DNA of 9,202 nucleotides from CAZAQS01 sp046485135 (GTDB lineage: Bacteria > Chloroflexota > Anaerolineae > Anaerolineales > UBA4823): the NCBI GenBank assembly GCA_046485135.1, contig JAWOHN010000056.1:1-9202 (forward strand), written 5' to 3'. The notes beneath the pieces were generated by a model that saw nothing but the letters and a program-made list of their open reading frames with translations, did no database searches and was not told the DNA's origin. Position 1 is the first letter of the stretch. Every line of letters begins with the position of its first letter. This document shows, piece after piece, positions 1 to 5,056 of the stretch. A program made the position numbers and the translations under genes.

Positions 1-1
1 G

Positions 2-313
2 GGCGCCAGGCTGATCAGCGCACTCCAGGATAGCCGCAAAGGCAGTGCCCGCAGCAGCGGCACATCAGAACAAAGCCAGAGCTGGCTGCGCGTCCGGGTA
101 ACAGATGTACTGACAGGGCGAGCCAAGGTCAATGTGAATTTGCCTTTAGGTCTGATCGATGCTGGCTTGAAAATCGGCGCTCAATATGCGCCTCAATTGG
201 AAGGTTTTGACGTTGAGAATTTGATTAGCCAGGTGAAATCTGGGGCTTCTGGTAAGATTATTGATGTTATCGATGAAGAGGACGGCGAACACGTCGAGAT
301 TTTCATCGAGTAA
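2..313 (+). CDS. SHOCT-like domain protein, C-terminal part (5' end outside window)
   Basis: The reading frame is open from the window edge to a TAA at 311-313, giving the last 103 residues. The fragment begins inside what looks like the end of a SHOCT-like helical segment (GARLISALQDSRKG), followed by a Ser/Gly/Gln-rich linker. A compact domain follows (about residues 28-103) with LRVRVTDVLTGRAKVNVNLP, a short helix around IDAGLKIGAQYAPQLEG, and an acidic end, DEEDGEHVEIFIE. I recognise this pattern from small SHOCT-like proteins frequent in Anaerolineae, often found near DUF4097/YvlB-type or DUF2089-type genes; their biochemical role is not known to me. No membrane segment is visible in the fragment. 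It lies 26 nt upstream of the MFS gene on the same strand, so the two could be co-transcribed. The family call rests on memory of sequence style. Confidence 0.7.
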   Translation, partial: GARLISALQDSRKGSARSSGTSEQSQSWLRVRVTDVLTGRAKVNVNLPLGLIDAGLKIGAQYAPQLEGFDVENLISQVKSGASGKIIDVIDEEDGEHVEIFIE

Positions 314-339
314 AGTCAATTCTGGCGGAGTTTTCACAT

Positions 340-1734
340 TTGGACAACCATACCCCACCGAGGGGAATGACCACGTTCACCATCGTCTGGGTAGGGCAGG
401 CTTTCTCATTGCTTGCTACCAGCATGACGAATTTCGCCCTGACCATTTGGGCATTTGAAGAAACCGGATCAGCGACGACCCTGGCGCTGGTCGGTTTCTT
501 CTATATCACACCCTTGCTGTTATTCAGTCCCATTGCCGGTGTGCTGGTCGATCGCTCCAACCGTAAGCTGATGATGATGCTCAGCGATCTGGCTTCGGGG
601 ATGGCTACAATCGGCATTCTGATCCTTTACCTGGCAGGGGATTTGCAGGTCTGGCATCTCTATATTGCAGCGCTGGTCTCGGGGACCTTTCAGACTTTTC
701 AGTGGCCTGCTTACTCAGCCGCGTTGACCATGATCGTGCCGAAACAGCATTACACCCGGGCCAATGCACTCACAGAATTGGCTGGCAATACCTCGGGAAT
801 TTTTGCGCCGCTCATGGCCGGAGCCTTAATAGGCGTGATTGGGCTATCAGGCATCCTGGTGATCGATTTGGTTGCTCTGGCGGTGGCGATTGGGGCATTA
901 CTGATAGCACATATTCCCCAACCCAAAACGACCGCTGAAGGTCTGCAAGGGAAGGGCGGCATCTGGAAAGAGTCTCTGTATGGTTTCCGCTATATACTTG
1001 AACGCCGTAGCCTTTTGGGATTGCAATTGGTGTTCTTGTTTGGGAATTTCTTTTCCACTGTGGGATTCACGATCTTGCCTGCTATGGTTTTGGCCCGCAC
1101 AATGAACAATGCGCTCATCTTTGGCAGTGTGGAGACTGCTGGCGCGGTTGGAGGAGTGCTGGGAGGGTTGGCTATTGGTATCTGGGGTGGGCCTAAACGT
1201 CGTATTCACGGGGTCTTATCTGGCTGGGTTCTGACCAGTGTGTTGGGCGCCATCGTGCTGGGGCTAGGCAGAAGCTTGCCGTTGTGGGCAGTTGGTGCAT
1301 TCTTTGGCGCATTTTTTTCCCCGCTCATTAACAGCTCAAATCAGGCCATCTGGCAAAGCAAAGTTGCCCCGGATGTGCAGGGACGGGTTTTTGCTATCCG
1401 ACGTCTGATTGCCTGGCTGGTCAACCCCTTAGCCATGTTGATTGCTGGCCCGATGGCTGATTTTGTTATGGAGCCAGCCATGCAGCCCGGTGGAACCTTG
1501 TCTGGCTCAATGGGATGGCTGGTCGGAACAGGGACGGGCTCGGGCATGGCGCTGATGATTATCATCAGCGGAGTGGGAGCAGCGTTGGTAGGTTTGGGCG
1601 CCTATAGCTTCCGCCACATTCGCGATGTGGAAGAGATACTCCCGGACCAAAACCAAGCAGCAGCAGAAGGTGAAGTGCTGACAGATGTCCCTGAGATCGT
1701 CCTTGCAGAAAGCGGAGCTTTGCCTGATTCTTAA
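340..1734 (+). CDS. MFS transporter, drug/macrolide efflux (DHA3-like) type
   Basis: Predicted inner-membrane exporter of the major facilitator superfamily, 464 residues, with about 12 hydrophobic segments. The first segment (about residues 13-37, TIVWVGQAFSLLATSMTNFA) and the loop after helix 2 carry the family's motif A-like sequence, VDRSNRK at residues 70-76. A hydrophilic linker near residues 195-215 separates the two six-helix halves, and the C-terminal 40 residues are an acidic cytoplasmic tail. Members of this group resemble macrolide or enterobactin exporters, but the substrate cannot be read from sequence. I take the TTG at 340 as start because GGCGGAG lies 9 nt upstream. An ATG at 367 (residue 10) is the alternative, but its purine-rich stretch is only 1 nt away. 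The stop TAA shares the palindrome TTAA (1731-1734) with the stop of the convergent rhodanese gene, so no room remains for a terminator between them. Confidence 0.9.
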   Translation: MDNHTPPRGMTTFTIVWVGQAFSLLATSMTNFALTIWAFEETGSATTLALVGFFYITPLLLFSPIAGVLVDRSNRKLMMMLSDLASGMATIGILILYLAGDLQVWHLYIAALVSGTFQTFQWPAYSAALTMIVPKQHYTRANALTELAGNTSGIFAPLMAGALIGVIGLSGILVIDLVALAVAIGALLIAHIPQPKTTAEGLQGKGGIWKESLYGFRYILERRSLLGLQLVFLFGNFFSTVGFTILPAMVLARTMNNALIFGSVETAGAVGGVLGGLAIGIWGGPKRRIHGVLSGWVLTSVLGAIVLGLGRSLPLWAVGAFFGAFFSPLINSSNQAIWQSKVAPDVQGRVFAIRRLIAWLVNPLAMLIAGPMADFVMEPAMQPGGTLSGSMGWLVGTGTGSGMALMIIISGVGAALVGLGAYSFRHIRDVEEILPDQNQAAAEGEVLTDVPEIVLAESGALPDS

Positions 1735-2099
1735 GAATGCTTATGGGACTTATTCAATGAATAGCCTTTAAGCTTCCAGGTAGACAGACCTCCTCTCAAA
1801 CTATAAGCTTCATATCCTTTGGATCTCAGGTATCGCGTCCCTGGCAGGCTGCGATGCCCGCTCAAGCACAACACAATTACCGGGATTTTTGGATCTAGTT
1901 TCAAACGGTCAATCGCAGCAGGTAATCCACTTACCGGTGCATGTTTGGCTAAAGATAAGGTACCCTGACGGTACTCAAGCTCTGTACGGGAGTCGATCAA
2001 TTGCAGGAGCTTACCTGATTCAAGCCACTCTTTGAGCTGCTCCGCAGTGATCTCCGGAGTGTTGCCGATTGGAAGCCACCAAATCCGATTTAATATCAC
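1731..2099 (-). CDS. Single-domain rhodanese-like sulfurtransferase
   Basis: A 122-residue protein with one rhodanese domain covering nearly the whole chain. Visible marks are the entry motif IDSRTELEYRQG (residues 35-46), the active-site loop C78-LSGHRS with the persulfide-forming cysteine, and the closing GYEAYSLRGGLSTWK segment. Such proteins carry sulfane sulfur as a cysteine persulfide and pass it to thiol acceptors in the cytoplasm; the real donor and acceptor are unknown here. No signal peptide is visible, although the N-terminus (ILNRIWWLPIG) is hydrophobic. The start is GTG at 2097-2099, which overlaps the last base of the OsmC stop (TAGTG), typical of translational coupling; AGGTGA lies 3 nt upstream. 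It is the last gene of the minus-strand redox block, and its stop overlaps the MFS stop. Confidence 0.9.
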   Translation of the reverse strand: MILNRIWWLPIGNTPEITAEQLKEWLESGKLLQLIDSRTELEYRQGTLSLAKHAPVSGLPAAIDRLKLDPKIPVIVLCLSGHRSLPGTRYLRSKGYEAYSLRGGLSTWKLKGYSLNKSHKHS

Positions 2100-2536
2100 T
2101 ATTCACCTGTGGAGGTTTGATCGCTCTCAGTAATCTGGTAAGTATGCTCAATTTTTACTGCCTTATTCAACATTTGTTGGGCAGGACAGTATTTATTGGC
2201 GGAGAGATCAATTGCTCGTTCAACAGCTGCTGGATCGATCTGGTTACCCTCGATCAGGTATTCAATCTGGACATGGGTGAAGACTGTTGGGTGCTCGTCG
2301 GCTCGTTCAGCGTGCACCCGCACCTCAAAGGCGTTCACCTGTTGGCGTTTCTTGCTCAAGATCGAAATGACATCCATTGCCGTGCAGCCTGCCAGGCTCA
2401 GCGCCATCAGCTCCATTGGACGAAAACCATCGTTATGACCTCCAACTTTGGGATCGGCCCCGAGCGACAGGTTGAAACCGGTATCAGCAGTTCCAGTGAA
2501 ACTCATTTGTCCTTGCCAGGTTACTTTTGCATCCAC
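2099..2536 (-). CDS. OsmC/Ohr-family peroxiredoxin-like protein
   Basis: A 145-residue cytoplasmic protein of the OsmC family, which reduces organic hydroperoxides with two cysteines. The first cysteine is C51 in the helix motif RPMELMALSLAGCTAMD, and the second is C117 in SANKYCPAQQ. Their 66-residue separation equals that of Cys59 and Cys125 in E. coli OsmC (from memory). The Arg expected near the peroxidatic site may be R39. I start the gene at GTG 2534-2536, not at the TTG two codons upstream, because GGAGG (2544-2548) is 7 nt from the GTG but only 1 nt from the TTG. Family members also usually begin with a short residue run followed by AKVTW. It follows the TlpA-like gene by 2 nt and overlaps the rhodanese start by 1 nt. 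Both cysteines are encoded as Cys codons, so this one is not a selenoprotein. Confidence 0.9.
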   Translation of the reverse strand: MDAKVTWQGQMSFTGTADTGFNLSLGADPKVGGHNDGFRPMELMALSLAGCTAMDVISILSKKRQQVNAFEVRVHAERADEHPTVFTHVQIEYLIEGNQIDPAAVERAIDLSANKYCPAQQMLNKAVKIEHTYQITESDQTSTGE

Positions 2537-2538
2537 GA

Positions 2539-3123
2539 TCAATCCTCCAAAAATGGTGTTATATATTTATCCAGCATCTGCCGGCTGATTGCCCCTGTCC
2601 ATGCCAGGCGGACAGTGCCGTCGCGATCAATGAGATAGGAATTCGGCAATCTCTGATTTCGAAATGCATCCAGAGCCTTGCTGTGTGCATCTAACCAGAC
2701 CGGGAAGGAGAGCTTATAACCATCGACAAAACTGGCGACTTCAGCCTGGCCCTGGCCCGCTTCAATGGCAACAATGGTAAACCCCTTCTCTTTATGGTCC
2801 TGGTAAAACGCTTCAAAGATGGGCATTTCTGCTTTGCATGGTGGGCACCAGGTCGCCCAGTTATTAACCAAAATGATTTGCCCCCGATAATCTTCCAAGG
2901 CAACCTGGTTCCCTTGCAAGTCGATCAGGCTCAAACTTGGGGCGGAAAATTCCACTGTAACAGGAACCGCAGAAATTTCGTCCTGTCTTGCTGCGGTTGA
3001 GCCTGGCTTAATTAAAATCATGAAAGCTGCCAGGCCAAGAACCACCAGGCCTACTCCGACCAACAAGGGCGGCAGCAATGCGACTCTTTGATGTCGATTG
3101 GATTTACCGTTATTTCTTCCCAA
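2539..3123 (-). CDS. TlpA/ResA-like membrane-anchored thioredoxin-fold protein
   Basis: A 194-residue protein with a positively charged N-terminus, a single membrane anchor at about residues 14-38, and an extracytoplasmic thioredoxin fold of the AhpC-TSA/Redoxin type. The redox motif is WCPPC with C93 and C96, preceded by LVNNWAT. The cis-proline loop is at RLPNSYLIDRDG (P160). ResA/TlpA proteins reduce disulfides outside the membrane, for example during cytochrome c maturation or envelope repair; the client here is unknown. The start is TTG at 3121-3123, with AAGAGG 5 nt upstream. An in-frame TGA further upstream, with no better start between, rules out a longer protein. It ends in TGA 2 nt before the OsmC GTG and lies 98 nt downstream of the seleno-PDO stop, so an extra promoter in that gap is possible. 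Confidence 0.93.
   Translation of the reverse strand: MGRNNGKSNRHQRVALLPPLLVGVGLVVLGLAAFMILIKPGSTAARQDEISAVPVTVEFSAPSLSLIDLQGNQVALEDYRGQIILVNNWATWCPPCKAEMPIFEAFYQDHKEKGFTIVAIEAGQGQAEVASFVDGYKLSFPVWLDAHSKALDAFRNQRLPNSYLIDRDGTVRLAWTGAISRQMLDKYITPFLED
2544..2548 (-). promoter_or_regulatory. Shine-Dalgarno site fixing the OsmC start
   Basis: A strong GGAGG on the minus strand lies inside the last codons of the TlpA-like gene. Its spacing (7 nt) selects the GTG at 2536 over the TTG at 2542. Confidence 0.65.
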
Positions 3124-3221
3124 TTTGGCCTCTTGTGACTGTTTTAGACTTTTCGTTCAGCGCTACCGCACGAAACATCCAAAAATTCCTCTTAAACTGA
3201 ATGGCCGATAATTCTCGATTG

Positions 3222-3890
3222 TTAATTCCCTGCCAGGGCGCGCTGGATTTCTGCAACCAGGTGATCCTCTGGCACAGCTCCAATCACTGCTCCAGCCTCC
3301 CCATTGATAGCTGTATGCGGTACGCCACTGACTCCCAAGTGGTCAGAAAGCTCAGGGAATTCCATGGCTTCTACCATCTCCGCCTCAATCATTGGGCTTT
3401 CCAGCGCCATTTGATGAGCAAGCACCACGGCTCGCGGGCAGTAGGGTCAAGTAGGGGTGACAAATACCTGCAAATGAACGGGCTTTACTAGATCTTTCAA
3501 GAAATCCCTGGTATTGGGGCTTAATCCTGAATCCCGTCCCGAAACCAGGATCATATCATGGACCAGTGAGCTGAACTCATGCCCGGAAGGGATTCCGGAA
3601 AAACGGATGCCGAAGTCCAGGACCTGGTCTCCATCCAACCCAGCGATCACAATGCCGGGGGCCTTGTCCACCTTGTATTGGCTCGCTAGAGCTTGGTCAT
3701 CTTCAATATCGTAAACCGCCAATTCAAGTTTATCGGATAAAGATGTTATTTCATCTGCCATTTGGCGAGTCTCATCACAGTACTCGCAGTCGCTTTTCTT
3801 TCCGAAAAACATCACCTGCACTGGCTCTTTGAGCTGCTGGAAATACTCACTTACCTGTTGCCGAATATCTTCGTTCAATAAATTTTCCAT
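3222..3890 (-). CDS. Selenocysteine-containing protein disulfide oxidoreductase (two glutaredoxin/thioredoxin folds, UPYC active site)
   Basis: Read through an in-frame TGA at codon 148, this gene encodes 222 residues, the usual size of the PDO (tandem glutaredoxin-like) family, ending at TAA 3222-3224. Domain 1 (about residues 20-110) has VMFFGKKSDCEYC with C35 and C38 and a cis-proline loop at DKAPG (P78). Domain 2 (about 140-222) has the strand LQVFVTPT, then TGA-Pro-Tyr-Cys (U148, C151), then PRAVVLAHQ and a second cis-proline loop at SGVPHTAING (P191). The TGA falls exactly where the first active-site cysteine belongs, and the frame stays protein-like on both sides. PDOs reduce or shuffle disulfides in the cytoplasm; Sec would make the second site a stronger reductant. 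The start ATG 3888-3890 has GGAGG 13 nt upstream, a long spacing. Alternatives are a nonsense mutation or a sequencing error. The TGA position and the hairpin behind it favour selenocysteine, but selABCD genes are not in the window. Confidence 0.85.
3418..3435 (-). promoter_or_regulatory. Candidate bacterial SECIS hairpin
   Basis: The RNA GCGAGC-CGUGGU-GCUUGC forms six consecutive pairs (one of them G-U) around a six-base loop. The stem begins 12 nt and the loop 18 nt after the TGA. Bacterial SECIS elements lie just downstream of the UGA within the coding sequence, with the apical loop roughly 16-37 nt away and a G in the first two loop positions; the loop here has G at position 2 followed by U. 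The hairpin also encodes the PRAVVLA region, so it is under a double constraint. No bulged U like that of E. coli fdhF is seen. Folding was done by eye. Confidence 0.65.
3447..3449 (-). other. In-frame TGA read as selenocysteine (Sec148)
   Basis: On the minus strand the codons read ACC CCT ACT TGA CCC TAC TGC CCG, that is T-P-T-U-P-Y-C-P. This is a thioredoxin-fold CxxC motif with Sec in the first, nucleophilic position. TGA serves as a normal stop for the TlpA-like and alpha-galactosidase genes, so general reassignment of TGA is unlikely. Confidence 0.85.
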
Positions 3891-3909
3891 TGGTGTATAA
3901 ATTCCTCCA

Positions 3910-3924
3910 TGCCTTCCCGAGGCA
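3910..3924 (-). repeat. Small inverted repeat after the zinc-ribbon gene
   Basis: UGCCU-CGGGA-AGGCA on the minus strand forms a 5-bp stem with a 5-base loop in the 46-nt gap between the zinc-ribbon and seleno-PDO genes. It has no U-run after it, so it is not a standard terminator. Its loop begins 18 nt after the zinc-ribbon TGA, the same distance as in the PDO SECIS candidate, and has G at position 2. It could be a weak SECIS, an attenuator or chance. Confidence 0.35.
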
Positions 3925-3936
3925 AAATGATATTTA

Positions 3937-4110
3937 TCAGGTAAAACAGCCGCCTATGCTGTAACCACACCGGTCACAGGATAGGTTTAACATACCGTCA
4001 TAATCCAATGTCCCTTCCTTGCATTCAGGACAGGCGTCGCCAGGATGTAGCTCTACCTGAACCTTTTCTTCAGCAGGACCAATTTCTTCGATGGCAAGAA
4101 CAATTTCCAT
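3937..4110 (-). CDS. 57-residue zinc-ribbon protein
   Basis: A small acidic protein starting at ATG 4108-4110, 4 nt after the anti-sigma stop, with TAAGG about 9 nt upstream. The first 29 residues (EIVLAIEEIGPAEEKVQVEL) have no recognised motif. Residues 33-54 hold a CPEC-x14-CDRC zinc ribbon with an invariant-looking GYSIGG after the last pair. The chain ends Gly-Gly-Cys-Phe-Thr, then TGA and TAA in tandem. The longer frame upstream overlaps the anti-sigma gene and has no coding character, so I discount it. Function is unknown. Its place between the anti-sigma factor and the redox enzymes suggests a part in the regulatory circuit or a zinc/thiol-binding accessory protein. If TGA is read as Sec, the protein would end in CFTU, a CxxU redox motif; this is speculative and I annotate TGA as the stop. 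Confidence 0.8.
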   Translation of the reverse strand: MEIVLAIEEIGPAEEKVQVELHPGDACPECKEGTLDYDGMLNLSCDRCGYSIGGCFT

Positions 4111-4114
4111 CGAA

Positions 4115-4375
4115 TTAAGCCTTACCGATAAACTCATCCAGATCCAGGCGCAGGAAGAGACGTTTTCGGACGTCTGGATGGATTTCTGGTTGGGATGAGG
4201 TCGTTCGATACAAGTAGATCGTTTTTCGAAGGGTATCAACAACGATTTGGCAGTTCTCACAACCAGCCAAATGGCGCTCGATCTCAGCACACAGCTCTTC
4301 TCCCAATTCTCCATCTACATAATCGGATAGGGAGGCCAGCAAATTTCGGCAGGGATGGTTTTTATTCTCTTCCAT
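4115..4375 (-). CDS. RsrA-like zinc-binding (ZAS) anti-sigma factor
   Basis: An 86-residue soluble protein with no membrane helix, expected to hold the adjacent ECF sigma factor inactive in the cytoplasm. Residues 7-45 form a ZAS domain: C9, the helix LLASLSDYVDGELGEELC (C29), then H35-x3-C39-x2-C42. As I recall Streptomyces RsrA, its C11, C31, H37, C41 and C44 have the same spacing, so all five key positions match with a constant offset of two. In RsrA the zinc site opens when thiols oxidise (C11 with C44 or C41), releasing SigR. The tail (about 46-86) is helical and charged. The start is ATG 4373-4375, with AAGGG 7 nt upstream; the gene overlaps the sigma-factor end by 14 nt, which fits coupled synthesis of the pair. 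A start nine codons earlier (4402) is less likely. Redox sensing is inferred. Confidence 0.9.
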   Translation of the reverse strand: MEENKNHPCRNLLASLSDYVDGELGEELCAEIERHLAGCENCQIVVDTLRKTIYLYRTTSSQPEIHPDVRKRLFLRLDLDEFIGKA

Positions 4376-4976
4376 CAGATTTCCCTTCCATTCTTTCTGC
4401 ATAATACCCAGAAAGGTCCTCTCTCAAGCGTAAGCGCGCTCGTGATAATCTCGTTTTTACCGCCGTTTCGGACAATTGCAGTACATCCGCGGTTTCCCTG
4501 GTAGAAAGACCTTCAATCTCTCGCAGGATGAAGACGATTCTTAGGCTATATGGTAACTGGCCTACAGCTTCATCTAAGTGTCCGCGTGCTTCAGCCGAGA
4601 GTAATTCGTCTTCCGGAATACAACACCAATCCACAATTTGCAGCGGTTCCGCTTCTCCCGCTTCGGTTTCGATGGGCTCGTCGATGGAGACCTGGTGTGG
4701 CTGTTTGCGCCGCAGGAACATTAGCGCCTCATTTGTCGCGATCCGGTATAGCCAGGTGGATATTTTTGAGCGCCCGTCAAAGTTGTTCAAATGCCGGTAA
4801 GCTTTGATGAATGTCTCTTGTAAGATATCCTCGGCATCTTGTGGGTTGTTAAGCATCCTGAAGGCCAGGCGGTAGATGATCTCATAATAGCTATCTACCA
4901 TGCGGGCAAATTCCGCCCGATCTCCCGCTCGTAACGCCTCGAGGGAGAATAATTCTGCCTCTATGTCCTTTTCCAT
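4362..4976 (-). CDS. ECF-type RNA polymerase sigma factor
   Basis: A 204-residue sigma-70 family factor with only regions 2 and 4. Region 2 spans about residues 20-92: FARMVDSYYEIIYRLAFRML, DAEDILQETFIKAYRHL for core-polymerase contact, and STWLYRIATNEALMFLRRKQ for -10 recognition. An acidic linker (about 93-130) contains an unusual WCC at its centre. Region 4 (about 138-186) has LPYSLRIVFILREIEGLSTRETADVLQLSETAVKTRLSRARLRL, a helix-turn-helix for -35 recognition. It directs transcription of a small regulon when its anti-sigma factor, encoded by the next overlapping gene, lets go. The start is ATG 4974-4976; AAGGA lies 10 nt upstream. It is the first gene of the minus-strand block and divergent from the alpha-galactosidase gene. 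The regulon probably includes its own operon, but I could not identify a convincing ECF promoter. Confidence 0.95.
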   Translation of the reverse strand: MEKDIEAELFSLEALRAGDRAEFARMVDSYYEIIYRLAFRMLNNPQDAEDILQETFIKAYRHLNNFDGRSKISTWLYRIATNEALMFLRRKQPHQVSIDEPIETEAGEAEPLQIVDWCCIPEDELLSAEARGHLDEAVGQLPYSLRIVFILREIEGLSTRETADVLQLSETAVKTRLSRARLRLREDLSGYYAERMEGKSDGRE

Positions 4977-5001
4977 TTTAGATGCATCCTTGTCAAAAAA
5001 G

Positions 5002-5030
5002 TTGCGCGTTAGGGTTCTTTCGGGTAAAGT
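5002..5030 (+). promoter_or_regulatory. Weak candidate promoter for the alpha-galactosidase gene
   Basis: TTGCGC (5002-5007) and TAAAGT (5025-5030) are 17 nt apart, each matching 4 of 6 consensus bases. Transcription would begin at about 5037, right at the ATG, implying a leaderless message. This fits the absence of a clear ribosome binding site before 5038, but the match is weak. Confidence 0.2.
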
Positions 5031-5056
5031 ATAACCTATGATCCTAACGCTGCAAA
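5028..5056 (-). promoter_or_regulatory. Candidate housekeeping promoter for the sigma-factor operon
   Basis: On the minus strand, TTTGCA (5051-5056, 4 of 6 match to TTGACA) is followed after 17 nt by TATACT (5028-5033, 5 of 6 match to TATAAT). Transcription would start near 5021 and give a leader of about 45 nt before the sigma ATG. The -35 lies inside the first codons of the alpha-galactosidase gene, so the two divergent promoters may interfere. Prediction by eye only. Confidence 0.4.

Noticed and set aside
3110..3178. A 22-codon ORF on the minus strand (starts MFRAVALNEK) with AGAGG 9 nt upstream, overlapping the TlpA-like start in another frame.
   Set aside because: It is short, has no recognisable sequence and only a moderately spaced ribosome site; a leader peptide coupled to the TlpA-like gene is possible but not supported by anything beyond position.
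3222..3449. Reading the PDO region as a pseudogene or as two separate genes.
   Set aside because: The TGA replaces exactly one active-site cysteine, both halves stay in the same frame with intact fold motifs, the second half has no own ribosome site, and a SECIS-like hairpin follows the TGA.
4111..4314. Upstream extension of the zinc-ribbon frame into the anti-sigma gene (would make a 125-residue protein).
   Set aside because: The added 68 residues lie antisense-free but in a shifted frame within the clearly coding anti-sigma gene and look non-protein-like; the ATG at 4110 with TAAGG upstream is a better start.
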